Shown here piece after piece: positions 35,762-47,100 of a DNA stretch of 53,861 bases. Each line of letters starts with the position of its first letter. Position 1 is the first letter of the stretch. The stretch is from Planctomycetota bacterium. Lineage in GTDB: Bacteria > Planctomycetota > Planctomycetia > Planctomycetales > Planctomycetaceae. The notes beneath the pieces were generated by a model. The model did not search any database. It was not told where the DNA came from and saw nothing but the letters and a program-made list of their open reading frames with translations. The DNA lies in contig JAURQH010000107.1 in NCBI GenBank assembly GCA_030836185.1, forward strand, positions 1 through 53,861, read 5' to 3'. A program made the position numbers and the translations under genes.

Positions 35762-37363
35762 ATGCCGTCGTCTGACCAATTTTCTCGCCGTGATTTTCTC
35801 CAATCCTCAGCCGTTGCCTCCGCCGGGATTTGGGGTCTCACGGCCGGTGGCCAGATAGTCTCTGCAAACGTACCAAATGATGTCATCGATATCGGCTCGC
35901 GTCGAGAACTTTTTGTTGACCACTATCTCATTGAAGACTTGGGTGGAAAAACTCAGTTGCAACTTCATCACCCCGTCCCGCGCGAAGTCGTGCTGAAACA
36001 TGACGCCCCGTGGGAAGGAACAGGCAGCGGCTATCATTCTGTCTTTCAGGATGGCGACCGCTATCGCATGTATTACAAAGCCTGGCATCTTGAAGTAACC
36101 GAAAAGAAACTCAATACCAGCCGGCATCCCCTTTATCTCTGTTACGCCGAGAGCAAAGATGGCATCAACTGGGAAAAACCGAATCTCGGATTACACGAAT
36201 TCGAAGGATCCAAACAGAACAACATCATGGTGACAAGTGGCCCTGTCGGGTCGCTCAATCTCGATGCCGGTCATCCTGCGATCTTCAAAGACGAAAACCC
36301 GAATGCCCCTGCCGAAGGCAAGTACAAAGCCATCTTTCGTTCTCAAAAACCGAATGGGTTGTTACCGTTCCAATCGCCCGATGGAGTTCATTGGACGCCG
36401 ATGACCGACAAGCCGATTCTGAACGGAATTGGCGCATTCGATTCACAGAATCTTGCCTTCTGGGACTCGACCATCGGAAAGTATCGAGCCTATTGGCGTA
36501 TTTTCACGGCGGGCGTCACCAATGATAAAGAATGGAAGCCCGGCGGTATTCGTGCCATTCGCACCGCTGTCTCTGATGACCTCGTGAATTGGGGGCCATT
36601 TACCGATCTCACCTACGTCGATTCACCTCCTCAACAACTCTATACCAATCAAATCAAACCGTACCATCGCGCTCCACATCTACTGGTGGGTTTTCCCACT
36701 CGTTATATCGAGCGCGGATGGTCGGAGTCGATGAAGTCGCTCCCGGCACTGGAACAACGAAAAATGAGAGCGGCCGCCAGTGAGAGATATGGAACCGCCA
36801 TTACCGATGCACTGTTTATGTCGAGCCGAGACGGCACCAAATTTCATCGCTGGAATGAAGCCTTCTTGCGGCCCGGTCCCGAACGGCCTGAAACCTGGCA
36901 TTATGGGCATCAATACATCGCCTGGCATCTGGTCGAAACAAAATCTTCACTCGCGGGGGCAGCGGATGAGCTTTCTCTATATGCCACGGAAAGTTACTGG
37001 CATGGCAAGGGAAGCGAAGTACGGCGATACACTTTGCGTCTCGATGGGTTTGTGTCTGTCAACGGTTCAACAGATGACGGCAACGAATTAGTTACCAAGC
37101 CGATGAAATTCGCAGGTGCGAGACTCACTTTTAATTTTGCCACATCGGCTGCCGGTAGCTTAAAAGTGGAACTGCAAAAACCGGACGGCTCACCCTATGA
37201 CGGATTTGCTCTGTCTGAGAGTGATCTCATTTTTGGAGATACGATTGATCGTACGGTCACCTGGGGCGGACGATCTGACGTCAGTCGCCTGCAAGGGAAA
37301 CCGGTGCGTATGCGAGTCGTCTTGAACGATGCCGACCTCTATTCCTTTCAGTTTACTTCTTGA
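35762..37363 (+). CDS. Tat-exported beta-propeller protein, GH32/GH43-like, 533 aa
   Basis: A twin-arginine signal FSRRDFLQSSAVASAG opens the chain. After it, VIDIGSRRELFVDHYLIE starts a series of repeated segments such as YHSVFQDGDRYRMYYKAW, SPDGVHWTPM and SSRDGTKFHRW. Asp-Gly-x-x-Trp turns of this kind mark five-bladed beta-propellers related to glycoside hydrolase families 32 and 43. The C-terminal 120 residues form a beta-sandwich-like domain. I infer a carbohydrate-active or binding role. Catalytic residues cannot be assigned by eye. AAGGA lies 7 nt upstream of the ATG. Confidence 0.75.
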   Translation: MPSSDQFSRRDFLQSSAVASAGIWGLTAGGQIVSANVPNDVIDIGSRRELFVDHYLIEDLGGKTQLQLHHPVPREVVLKHDAPWEGTGSGYHSVFQDGDRYRMYYKAWHLEVTEKKLNTSRHPLYLCYAESKDGINWEKPNLGLHEFEGSKQNNIMVTSGPVGSLNLDAGHPAIFKDENPNAPAEGKYKAIFRSQKPNGLLPFQSPDGVHWTPMTDKPILNGIGAFDSQNLAFWDSTIGKYRAYWRIFTAGVTNDKEWKPGGIRAIRTAVSDDLVNWGPFTDLTYVDSPPQQLYTNQIKPYHRAPHLLVGFPTRYIERGWSESMKSLPALEQRKMRAAASERYGTAITDALFMSSRDGTKFHRWNEAFLRPGPERPETWHYGHQYIAWHLVETKSSLAGAADELSLYATESYWHGKGSEVRRYTLRLDGFVSVNGSTDDGNELVTKPMKFAGARLTFNFATSAAGSLKVELQKPDGSPYDGFALSESDLIFGDTIDRTVTWGGRSDVSRLQGKPVRMRVVLNDADLYSFQFTS

Positions 37364-37411
37364 AGATCAATTGCAGGTTTGCAGGAAATCTCGCGAAACA
37401 CAACCATTGAT

Positions 37412-39352
37412 TCACTTCAGTGATTCTTCAATCGCTTTCAGAAACTCCGGATCGGCAAGGCCGCCTGTGTGATTGCTATTCCCATCTTTTTGAGGGTATG
37501 GTTTTGGACGAGTAATGACTTTACCACCTTCCCAATGCAAATCGGAAAAGGTCGGGATCGCTCCGTTCCATTGTGACAAGTTCCTCTCGTCTGGTTTCAA
37601 TTTTTTTGCCGAACTTAGAATCAATTCGGTGATGCCGTCCCAGTTGGCAAGCGAATCTCCCTTCTCGGTTTTGAAATCACTCGCAGCCAAAATAACATTT
37701 TGTTGACCCGTATTCTGGAGTGGTACGAGGGCCGTGTAAGTCTTTGGTTGACGCTTTGCGTAACCTCGCCAGCGATCCGTTTCAACTTGAACTCCCAGAG
37801 TGTTATCAGGTTCGAATGTAGTCACACTGAAAACCAATTTTCCACCTTTTGGTCCCGACCATCTGGGATCGACTAACTTGCGAGTTGAAAAGAACCAATG
37901 ATGACGATTGTTCCCTGAAAGCAGATACCAGTCTTGATAACCCCGAGAGAAATCGTCTATCAGACGCTGATGTTTTTCCGTCGCTTTAATGCCAGCTTCC
38001 TGCATCGCCTTCGGATAGACACTGTCTGCAACGCTGAGCAGAAATGTCTCGGGGTCGTTTTCACGGCGTTCTGCTTCTGTCAGGCGATACGAAATACTCC
38101 CCAACACAAACAGCGGTTCATCAAGGTCATGAACGGGGCATTCACCTTCCCAAACGTCTCCTTTTTTTGTGAGGTTGGCAGCCGTCCAGAATCGATTCCG
38201 AGGGTCGCGTTCGTAGCCGTAATAAATTTCGACCTTGGCAATCTCTCGCGACATGTCAGGCATAACACGATAAACGGGAATACCGGTGTCACGATTCAAG
38301 AGGAGTTCCGCGCTCGCTGTTGCGGGAATCGTCAGTCGATTTTGCAGATGAGCATCAAACCACAATTTGCGAGAGACTTCTGCATCGAGCGTGAATCGAT
38401 GATTCAAATGGATCGCGTACGTCGTGCGTTTGTTGTCGTGAGGAACCTGTTTCATACCCTGTTCGACGAATTCCATCGGTGCGTTGAAATCGTTCGTTGC
38501 ACTCAAGTACAGGATCGGGCAAGTCACGTGCGGAAGATAGGCTTCCCCCGCAATCGTCTTGCGAAACAGCGCCATGTTGCCGTTGACACGACGCGCCGAA
38601 CCAGGCAATCCCCACATGTTATATTGCAAAAATCCACTTCCACCAACAGAGGGAGATGCGGCTTTTACTCGCTTGTCGCTTCCCGCGACGAGACCCGTGA
38701 GTCGTCCACCCATCGAATGTCCCATAATGCCAATTCGCTCGGCATCGACCTCCGGTTGCTGTTCCAGAAAAGTGATCCCTCGACGACAACCAACAGTCAG
38801 TAGAAACCAGTTATTGTTCCGGGGGGATTCGACGGCGTCAATCGTGTTGTCCTTTGGCAGTAAGCTCGCATAACCGGAGACGTTGCTTTGAGTGGGGTCA
38901 ACGGCCCCCCAGTTGGTGTTGGCATCACCTGCCTCGGCGGTTTCCATCTCTCGACCTCCCCAATTCACCGACAAGACCGCATAGCCTCTGCGAGCAAACT
39001 CAATCGCCCCGCGTAAATAGGCGCGTTGCCCTCCGCCGTGCATGTGGAGTAACGCAGGTAATTTCCCAACTGTTTCTTGAGGGAATACATAAAAAGCGGC
39101 CATCCGGGCCGGCGTCCCCTTGAACGTTCCAATGTCATAAATCACGTAACGGATGACGACATCCTGATCGGTCCACTCGCGGATGAGAGTTGTCTTTATT
39201 GGTTCTGTACGCGGATCGTAATCGGCCCATAACTCTTTCACCGATTGTGGTGGCAGATCGGTGACGAGAGGTGTCAGTGAATCGGCGGCTTCTACAGAGA
39301 ATGTGTTCAGAAAAAAGATTGAAAACAAGAATAATGAGATGTAATGATTCAT
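37412..39352 (-). CDS. Secreted alpha/beta hydrolase, acetylxylan esterase/DLH-like, 646 aa
   Basis: A signal peptide (about 1-22, ending VEAAD) precedes an alpha/beta hydrolase domain. It shows LHMHGGGQRAYL as the oxyanion loop, IGIMGHSMGGRLTGLVAG as the nucleophile elbow, and later the LSATNDFNAP and HLNHRF segments that would carry the acid and His. About 200 C-terminal residues form one or two beta-rich accessory domains. The whole resembles exported carbohydrate esterases or dienelactone-hydrolase-like proteins. It converges with the beta-propeller gene, only 48 nt apart, and both could act on polysaccharides, which is inference. Confidence 0.8.
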   Translation of the reverse strand: MNHYISLFLFSIFFLNTFSVEAADSLTPLVTDLPPQSVKELWADYDPRTEPIKTTLIREWTDQDVVIRYVIYDIGTFKGTPARMAAFYVFPQETVGKLPALLHMHGGGQRAYLRGAIEFARRGYAVLSVNWGGREMETAEAGDANTNWGAVDPTQSNVSGYASLLPKDNTIDAVESPRNNNWFLLTVGCRRGITFLEQQPEVDAERIGIMGHSMGGRLTGLVAGSDKRVKAASPSVGGSGFLQYNMWGLPGSARRVNGNMALFRKTIAGEAYLPHVTCPILYLSATNDFNAPMEFVEQGMKQVPHDNKRTTYAIHLNHRFTLDAEVSRKLWFDAHLQNRLTIPATASAELLLNRDTGIPVYRVMPDMSREIAKVEIYYGYERDPRNRFWTAANLTKKGDVWEGECPVHDLDEPLFVLGSISYRLTEAERRENDPETFLLSVADSVYPKAMQEAGIKATEKHQRLIDDFSRGYQDWYLLSGNNRHHWFFSTRKLVDPRWSGPKGGKLVFSVTTFEPDNTLGVQVETDRWRGYAKRQPKTYTALVPLQNTGQQNVILAASDFKTEKGDSLANWDGITELILSSAKKLKPDERNLSQWNGAIPTFSDLHWEGGKVITRPKPYPQKDGNSNHTGGLADPEFLKAIEESLK

Positions 39353-39516
39353 TGAATGATTTTCAAATACAAAGTGTCAGTGTCGGTCAGAGTTCTCTAC
39401 TATACCCGTTATCGAGCGAATTATTAATTCGACTTTCCTGAAATAATTTGACTCATCAATCCTGCGCGACTCCAATACAAAGCGCCAATCGTCCAACACA
39501 AACGGGAGACGCACCC

Positions 39517-40659
39517 ATGATGTTTTTTCTGCAACTGGTCGGGGCTGTTTTCGTTGCGCTCATCCTGTTGATTCTGGCGGCGGTGATTTACATCAAGTGG
39601 AAACTTCGATCAGCATTCGGAAAATTCGCCGACCTGCTGAAAAATTTGGGAGGTGGTGGTGTTCCTCCATTCCGTATCAAGCTCAAAAAGAAGAGCGACG
39701 TTTTTGATGACGACGAAGAGGATGATTCCGAGAATCAGGTATCGTTTCAACAAGGCTGCGAAAATTTTGTCTCTCTCGGTTTTGTCAGGATCGAAGATTA
39801 TGACATCGAAGACATCCCCTTGTCGATGACGGCATATATTGATCGAAAGACTTCCACGTATGGGGTTGTCTACGATCATCCGATGGCCGGTGTCTGGTCT
39901 GATTTGGTTCGCCGTTATGAAGATGGTTCTGCGTGGACCTTCGGTAGCAATCAGGATCCGTTAGTCGATTATCCCGAGAACAAAACCATCAAATATTTCC
40001 CAGAGTTCTCTCTCGCAGAGATGCGGGAGAAATTTCTGCAGGAAGCGCCATGTAACGGAATGATTGTGGTTTCTGATGAAGAGTTTCCCAAATTCTTTGA
40101 ACGAGCGTATGCCGAAGAAATGGATTGGAGAATCGCACGCGGTGGTGCAACAGAAGCCGAGATTCGACGCATTGCTGAACGGGACGGGACTGAATGCACG
40201 CCAGAGCATGTCCAGACAGTTCAGCTTCAATGGCGACAAGCCATCTCGGAGTTCCATTCTCAACGCGTATTACGCAGATATCGTAAAGAAGCAGAACTCT
40301 CGCGGAGCCAGCGGGAAGAATTAGAAGATTATGGGATCGTCGTGCATCAGGAAATGCAAGCCGAGGAGATTTTGCAGTCCTTCGATGACGAATATTATCC
40401 CGGCTCACCCTTCGATATGCCCGATGACAGCGATCCCGAATACCAGGACGAACGCGACAAATGGAAACGGCAACTCGAAGAGATTCGCGAACAGCTCAAA
40501 ACAGCACCTCCGCAAACCATTATGAAAGCTTTGGTGGAAGCAAGCGACAACAAAGAGGTGGAGTGGGAACTGAAAGCTTCCGTCGAGACACCGATCCCGG
40601 CAGACATCTGGTTGCGGAATTGGAAAGACGAAGACGACGAGTGGAATGACGACGATTGA
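39517..40659 (+). CDS. Membrane-anchored acidic protein of unknown function, 380 aa
   Basis: No family is recognised. Residues 1-28 form a single hydrophobic anchor (FLQLVGAVFVALILLILAAV), followed by a basic patch KWKLRS. The long soluble part is acidic, with clusters such as DDDEEDDSEN near 70, and a C-terminal EDEDDE-type end. A coiled-coil-like helix (about 245-330) is rich in Glu, Arg and Gln. GGGAG lies 9 nt before the ATG at 39517. The following small gene may share its transcript. Confidence 0.68.
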   Translation: MMFFLQLVGAVFVALILLILAAVIYIKWKLRSAFGKFADLLKNLGGGGVPPFRIKLKKKSDVFDDDEEDDSENQVSFQQGCENFVSLGFVRIEDYDIEDIPLSMTAYIDRKTSTYGVVYDHPMAGVWSDLVRRYEDGSAWTFGSNQDPLVDYPENKTIKYFPEFSLAEMREKFLQEAPCNGMIVVSDEEFPKFFERAYAEEMDWRIARGGATEAEIRRIAERDGTECTPEHVQTVQLQWRQAISEFHSQRVLRRYRKEAELSRSQREELEDYGIVVHQEMQAEEILQSFDDEYYPGSPFDMPDDSDPEYQDERDKWKRQLEEIREQLKTAPPQTIMKALVEASDNKEVEWELKASVETPIPADIWLRNWKDEDDEWNDDD

Positions 40660-40807
40660 AGATGACCGCACAATCGTTACGACCGATCTCATCCGCAGAG
40701 AGCCTCTGGAGAATTCTACCGAATAAATGCGGATGACCGCATCGCATGAACTAAGTTAGAGTACGTACAACTTGGAACAGCACCAACGACTCGGGGATCC
40801 CAATGCC

Positions 40808-41068
40808 ATGAAAGATTACTCCGAAATTTGCTTTATCGAAACGTGTGATCGCAACGGTAAAATCTACATCATTCGGGCCAAACGTGTCGTCATGATTGCC
40901 TTTGGTCAGATACAGAACTATGGCAAGTGGATCTATAAAACGGTGGAGGGATTGAGTGTCCGACCGAGTTCCGTGGATGACACCTTCATGCTCTATCCCG
41001 GCAACATTCGCTTAATGCCGATGCCAAAAAACACGGCCTCCGAAACAGAGAAGGAAAAAGCCTTCTGA
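40808..41068 (+). CDS. Small hypothetical protein, 86 aa
   Basis: I do not recognise the family. The chain has a compact alternating pattern, ICFIETCDRNGKIYIIRAKR, suggesting a small beta-barrel or Sm-like strand set, and a polar C-terminal tail. I chose the ATG at 40808 with GGGGA about 11 nt upstream; a TTG at 40772 would add 12 residues. No signal or membrane segment is present. It lies between an unknown membrane protein and the RND efflux genes, with no evident link to either. Confidence 0.6.
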   Translation: MKDYSEICFIETCDRNGKIYIIRAKRVVMIAFGQIQNYGKWIYKTVEGLSVRPSSVDDTFMLYPGNIRLMPMPKNTASETEKEKAF

Positions 41069-41297
41069 GATGGCTCTTTGAGGATCGAAACCGGACGAGT
41101 CAACAAGGATGAGCCTTTCACCTCATCGACAGTTGACTCTTCGGAAGTCGTAATACCCTGACATGATTGAGATTACGATCAGTTTCCGGTCCCTCAGGTT
41201 GTGACGGTTGTGCCGCCCTTGCCACAAATCCCAAACTTCCAAGTTCCTACGGTCGATTCAGATTGAAAGGAAATATTGTCTGCAAGGGAGGCAGAAC

Positions 41298-42773
41298 GTG
41301 CGACTATCGGAACGATTATCGGGGAGAAAGAACCGGGCTCATGTTCTGATGATTCTGGTGTGCTTCTCGGTTTCCTCATGCCTGGTAATTTCCGGCTGTA
41401 AAGTGACCACCTATTGTGATCAAAAATGCCAAGTCAATTCAAAATTGACTCAGAACATGGGTGCTTCCCTTGGTCCCAGTATGTGTCCCGATGAAACGGC
41501 CATTCCCCCCAGTGTCGATCTTTCTGATGGTCTCTCTGAAGAAGAAGCCGTTGCGACTGCTTTGTGGAACAACGCCGCGTATCTCGAAATGCTTTCACAA
41601 CTCGGTCTTTCTCGCGCTCAGTTGCTGGATGCCGGTTTGTTGACCGACCCGGAAATGACAATCTTCTTTCCGCTTGGTCCCAAGCAATTGGAGTTCGCCT
41701 TCTTTCAGTCAATCAGCGCGATCTGGCTGCGTCCCGTTCGTATGCGTGCGGCTGAACTGGATTTGATTCAACTGTCGGAACAGATGGTGCAAAACGGTTT
41801 GAACGTCATCCGCGATGTTCGCTCTGCTCACGCACAACTGTTGTTGGCGCAATCCCGTGTTGAATTGGCCGAGCAAACTCTGACGCTTCAAACGGGGATT
41901 GCGGATCTCGCTCAAAAACGACTCGATGCCGGTGACATCAGCGAACTGGAATCGATGAATTCGCAAGTCGATGCCTTTCAATCGACTGCCGATCTGGCAC
42001 GGTTCCAGAAAGATCAGGAGATCGCCCGCGAACAACTACGAGTGTTACTCGGCATCACGATGCATGAAGACTCTTTGACGGCTGTCGGCTCGGAAGAGCG
42101 CGTGACGACCACCGACTCCACCGAAGATTTGCTGGCACAAGCCTTGGCAATGCGTCCCGATTTACGAGCGGCGGAATTGCAAATTGAAGCGGCTTGCGAA
42201 CGACTGGAACTGTCTGAATTGCAGTTCATGAATCTGGATGCCATCTATGATGCCAACGGTCAGGGACGGAATGGTTTTGAGTCAGGCCCTGGTTTGCGTT
42301 TGACGATACCCATTTTCAATCGTAATCAAGGGGGCATCGCTATTGCCGATGCTCAACTCCAACAGGCACTCCGACGTTATATTACGGTCCGAGATCAGGT
42401 CGTGCTCGATGTCCGCAATGCTCATCTTCAATATCAACAAGCCCACGAAAACCTGAAGATGATTCAAGAGATGGTGCTTCCCACGTTGGAGGAATCGGTA
42501 AAACTGTCGAAAAAGAGTTTTCAGGACGGCGACTCCAACTACTTCATCGTGCTCATTACGACACAACGCTTTGTCGTCGCAAAGACACAAGAATTGCAAC
42601 TCGAAGCAGATTTGCGTCGCTCGTTGGCCGAGTTGGACCGCAGCGTGGGTCACCGTGTGTCAGCACCCGCTTCGACAACGGATATCTATGAAAACTCCGA
42701 TAGCCCCAAATTGCTCCCGGCACCAGCTCCCGTCGAAATCGTCACGATCAGTTTCGTTGAGAGTGATAAGTGA
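41298..42773 (+). CDS. TolC-family outer membrane efflux lipoprotein, 491 aa
   Basis: This is the outer membrane channel of the tripartite efflux system encoded here. A lipoprotein signal ends VISGC, and two TolC/OEP repeats of long helices follow, with VRSAHAQLLLAQSRVELAEQ and the equivalent VRNAHLQYQQAHENLKMIQE; each is a family hallmark. I chose the GTG at 41298 because AAGGGAGG lies 6 nt upstream and it gives a basic n-region; an ATG at 41349 would shorten the signal. The adaptor and pump genes follow on the same strand, so one operon is likely. Confidence 0.88.
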   Translation: MRLSERLSGRKNRAHVLMILVCFSVSSCLVISGCKVTTYCDQKCQVNSKLTQNMGASLGPSMCPDETAIPPSVDLSDGLSEEEAVATALWNNAAYLEMLSQLGLSRAQLLDAGLLTDPEMTIFFPLGPKQLEFAFFQSISAIWLRPVRMRAAELDLIQLSEQMVQNGLNVIRDVRSAHAQLLLAQSRVELAEQTLTLQTGIADLAQKRLDAGDISELESMNSQVDAFQSTADLARFQKDQEIAREQLRVLLGITMHEDSLTAVGSEERVTTTDSTEDLLAQALAMRPDLRAAELQIEAACERLELSELQFMNLDAIYDANGQGRNGFESGPGLRLTIPIFNRNQGGIAIADAQLQQALRRYITVRDQVVLDVRNAHLQYQQAHENLKMIQEMVLPTLEESVKLSKKSFQDGDSNYFIVLITTQRFVVAKTQELQLEADLRRSLAELDRSVGHRVSAPASTTDIYENSDSPKLLPAPAPVEIVTISFVESDK

Positions 42774-42879
42774 AACTGACAATTCTGACAGATTGGGAGA
42801 ATTCGACTCGTTGTCTGCCATTATGGTGTATTCTTCGGTATAGTCTCAGCATCGCCTCCTCCTGAGATGGAATGAATTC

Positions 42880-44166
42880 ATGTCGCAACGAGGGTTTTTG
42901 TTTGCCGTCGTGATCGGTTTACAGATCTGCTTTCTAGCGGGTTGTGATCAATCAACCAAGAAGCCGAAGGCTGAGAAAAAGTCTCCTTCCAAAGTTGAAG
43001 CTCATCCCGATGAAAGTGATATCTATCGTGTCACGCTGACTCCCAAAGCGGTCGAACGATTAGGAATCACCACGACGACCGTCGAAAGCAAATCGGTCCC
43101 TCGTTTCCGTAAGGTTGGGGGAATCGCGATGGTTCCTCCCGGACAGTCACAGATTATCTCGGCACCCGTCACCGGGAAAGTAGAGTTTCCCGGTTCGCAG
43201 TCATTGCCGAAACCGGGAGTCCAAATTTCAATGGGTGAACCATTGATGCTGCTCATCCCGCTGCTGTCACCCGAACGAGATGTTCCGACACCCGCGGAAC
43301 GTGTGCAGATTGCTAATGCTCAGGTGATGTTGAAGTCGGCTCAAATTGCGGCAGCCGGTGACGTGGAACGATCCACGGCGGAAGTGGCCGGTGCGAAAAT
43401 CGCATTTGACCGCGCACAGAAACTGCTGGCCGATAAGGCGGGCAGCGTCCGTGCTGTCGATGAAACTGAGGCGACTCTTGCGGTGGCACAGAAGACATTG
43501 GAAGCCGCTCAAATGCGCAAGAAGGCGCTCGATGCTTTAAGCCTCGATTCCAAAACCACCGAAGCACAACCGATTCCGATTCTGACACCCGACTCGGGGA
43601 CTTTGATGAATGTCGCCGTCACTCGTGGGCAAACCGTCACGGTTGGCTCTCCGCTGGTGGAACTGGCCGATCTGGAAACGATGTGGATTCGCGTTCCCCT
43701 CTATGCCGGTTTGTTGGAAGAAATTCGCCTCAAAGATTCGGTACAGATATTAAACCTACAAAGTGATTCCAAAGAGAGTTCGCAAGTCGCCAAGCCGGTG
43801 GATGCACCACCGACCGGCGACATGTTGTCAGCGAGTATCGACTTGTATTATCAAATCGATAATCAGTCGCACAATGTTCGCCCCGGTCAACGTGTAACGG
43901 TGCAATTGCCCCTGATTGGGGACGCTGAGAATCTTGTCGTCCCGTTGGCAGCCGTCGTGCATGACTCGCATGGAACGGCGTGGGTATATGGGCAAGACTC
44001 CGAGAACGTCTTTCGACGACATCGCGTTTTCATGAAGTACAGCGTGGTCGATGCGGAAACGGGAAAATCGCTGGCGGTGCTTTCCAGTGGCCCTGAAACG
44101 GGGACCACCATTGTGGTGGAGGGAGTGGCCGAATTGTTCGGTACAGAATTTGGCACGGGCAAATAA
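42880..44166 (+). CDS. RND efflux periplasmic adaptor lipoprotein, 428 aa
   Basis: The adaptor bridges the inner membrane pump and the outer membrane channel. A lipoprotein signal ends FLAGC. A barrel-sandwich half (APVTGKVEF) is followed by a helical hairpin (about 145-225) with LKSAQIAAAG and AQKTLEAAQMRKK. The second half motif TPDSGTLMNVAVTRGQTV and a beta-barrel with LADLETMWIRVPLY follow. The order matches HlyD_D23/CusB-like adaptors. No His/Met-rich metal tail is visible. The pump gene begins 28 nt after its stop. Confidence 0.9.
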   Translation: MSQRGFLFAVVIGLQICFLAGCDQSTKKPKAEKKSPSKVEAHPDESDIYRVTLTPKAVERLGITTTTVESKSVPRFRKVGGIAMVPPGQSQIISAPVTGKVEFPGSQSLPKPGVQISMGEPLMLLIPLLSPERDVPTPAERVQIANAQVMLKSAQIAAAGDVERSTAEVAGAKIAFDRAQKLLADKAGSVRAVDETEATLAVAQKTLEAAQMRKKALDALSLDSKTTEAQPIPILTPDSGTLMNVAVTRGQTVTVGSPLVELADLETMWIRVPLYAGLLEEIRLKDSVQILNLQSDSKESSQVAKPVDAPPTGDMLSASIDLYYQIDNQSHNVRPGQRVTVQLPLIGDAENLVVPLAAVVHDSHGTAWVYGQDSENVFRRHRVFMKYSVVDAETGKSLAVLSSGPETGTTIVVEGVAELFGTEFGTGK

Positions 44167-44193
44167 TCGCGACCACTTGCGGATCAAACCGAT

Positions 44194-47100
44194 ATGAACT
44201 GGATTGTGACCACCGCTTTACGCTTTCGCGCTTTGATGCTGGCGCTGGCGATCACTTTGATTGTGGTCGGCGTTCGCTCCGCCGATCAGATTCCACTCGA
44301 TGTCTTCCCCGAATTTGCGCCGCCGGTCGTCGAAATTCAAACCGAAGCCCCCGGCATCTCGACCGAAGAAGTCGAAGCGCTGATTACAGTCCCCATTGAA
44401 AATTCTCTCAGCGGTATTCCGTATGTCGAAGCGATTCGATCAAAATCTGTCCTCGGACTCTCTTCGGTCAAAATGATTTTCAAGCGGGGCACGGATTTAA
44501 TCATTGCGCGTCAGTTGGTCAACGAACGTCTCGCCCAGGCGGTTCCCAACTTGCCGCAGGTTTCCAGTTCGCCCGTCATCTTGCCACCGCTCTCTTCTCT
44601 CAGTCGTGCGATGAAGATCGGCTTACAGTCCGAGAAACTGTCGCAGATGGATTTGACCGTTCTCTCGAAGTGGACAATTCGCCCTCGGTTGATGTCGATA
44701 CCGGGTATCGCCAATGTCGCCATCTGGGGAGATTACGACCGGCAGTTTCAGGTTTTGATCGATCCCGACCGCCTTCAAAAGAACGGCGTCACGATGGCCG
44801 AGGTGGAACTGGCCGTCCGCAATGCAACCACAGTGGGATCGGGAGGATTTGTCGATACTCCCAATCAGCGTTTCCCCGTCCGACACGATTCCTACATCAA
44901 ATCTGCCGATGATTTAGCGCAGGTCTCCGTCGCCTTTCGTAATGGGTCCACTTTACGATTGGGAGATGTTGCCGATGTCGAAATCGGTTCTCCCCCTCCT
45001 ATCGGCGATGCGATCATCAACGATGTTCCCGGCATTATGCTGATTGTCGAAAAACAACCCTGGGCCAACACCCTCGAAGTGACTCATCAAGTCGAACAGG
45101 CGATGGCAGAACTCGCACCGGGTATGCCCAATGTGCATGTCGATACCACCATCTTTCGCCCGGCCACATTTATCGAACGGGCTCTCGAAAATCTCAGCCG
45201 TTCGTTACTGATCGGCTGCGTTCTGGTGGTGGTGGTTTTGATCTTCTTTCTCTATGACTGGCGGGCGGCGGTCATTAGTTCGCTGGCCATCCCACTTTCT
45301 CTCATCACGGCAGCGCTCGTCTTGTATTACCGGGGGCAAACCATTAACACGATGGTCCTCGCTGGCTTAATCATTGCGCTGGGTGAAGTGGTCGATGATG
45401 CGATCATCGATGTCGAGAACATCCTGCGACGCTTGAAACTCAATTCCAAACTGGAAAAACCGGCAAGCGCTTTTCGCGTTGTTCTGGATGCCTCGTTGGA
45501 AGTCCGCAGTGCGGTTGTGTATGCCAGTGTTATTGTGGTGCTGACTCTGGTGCCGGTTTTCTTTCTGGAAGGATTGGCGGGAAGCTTCTTCCGACCATTG
45601 GCGGCGTCATATGTCTTGGCGATTCTTGCGTCGCTCGCCGTCGCCTTAACGATCACGCCGGCACTCTCGCTCATCCTGCTTCCGGGAGCCGCTCATCGGA
45701 AAAAAGACGCCCCACTCACGGCGGGATTGAAAGCCGTCTATCGCTGGATTCTCCCCTTGATGATGTCGGGAAGTCGTACAGTGATCGGGACTGCTGTGAT
45801 ACTGGTCGCCGGTGCGGTTTGTGCGTATCCCTATCTGGGAGAAGAACTGTTACCCAAATTCAAAGAGACCGATTTTCTGATGCACTGGGTCGAAAAGCCG
45901 GGAATCGGCATTGATGCCATGAATCGGATTACCATTCGTGCCAGCAAAGAATTGCGATCCATTGACGGCGTGCGAAACTTTGGCGCACACATCGGTCGTG
46001 CCAAGGTGGCCGATGAAGTGGTTGGCCCCAACTTCACCGAATTGTGGATCAGCATCGATGAAGAAGCTCCCTACGATGAAACGGTCGCAAAGGTTCAGGA
46101 AGTGGTGGATGGTTACCCGGGTCTTTATCGCGATCTGCTGACGTATCTCACCGAGCGCATCAAAGAAGTGCTCAGTGGTGCGAGCGGCGCGATTGTCGTT
46201 CGCATCTATGGACCGAATCTGGACGAATTACGGGGGACCGCTGAAGAAGTCGCCGCGGCGATGAAAGACATCGAAGGCGTCTCCAGCCTGAAAGTCGAAC
46301 AACAGGTTCTGGTCCCTCAAATCCTCGTAAAGTTTCTACCCGAGAAAATGGCCGAATTCGGACTGACACCCGCAGAGATCATCAATGCTTCGTCCACATT
46401 GATCAAGGGAAAGAAAGTCGGAGAAGTTTACGAGGACCAAATGATTTTTGATGTGGTTTTGTGGGGCGAAGAATCACTCCGTAAAGACATCGACTCTCTC
46501 AGTCACCTGATGATTGAAACGACGAGCGGTGCCAGAATCCCCATGTCGGAAGTCGCCGACATCGACATCGTGCCAACGCCCAATGCGATTCAACGTGAAA
46601 AGACATCCCGCCGGATCGATGTCATCTGTAATGCCGAGGGACGCGATCTCGGTTCGGTCGCTCGCGAAATTGAAGAGAAAGTTCTCGCCAACGTCGAATT
46701 CAAGCAAGGCTATCACCCCGAGTTTCTGGGAGAGTACGCCGAAGCGAAAGCCTCCAAAGAGAAGTTGATGTTGCTATCGCTCTTCTCGTTATCGGGCGTC
46801 TTTTTGTTATTGCTGGCCGATTTTCAATCGATGCGATTGGCTTTGATCGTCTTTCTATCATTGCCGTTCGCGTTGATCGGTGGTATTGCGGGAGCCTTCC
46901 TCGGAGGCGGTATCATCTCGCTTGGTTCGCTCATTGGCTTTGTGACGGTTCTCGGTGTGGCGGCGCGTAACGGCATCATGCTCATCGGCCACTATCAATA
47001 TCTGCAAGACGAAGAAGGGATGCCATTTGGTCGCGAACTGATCCTCAAAGGTGCCGAGGAACGACTGGCTCCCATTCTCATGACGGCTCTCACCACGGGA

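Noticed and set aside
37934-38803. Antisense frame of 289 codons opposite the esterase gene
   Set aside because: The esterase on the minus strand has a signal peptide and catalytic motifs; the plus frame is Arg/Cys/Phe-rich without domains.
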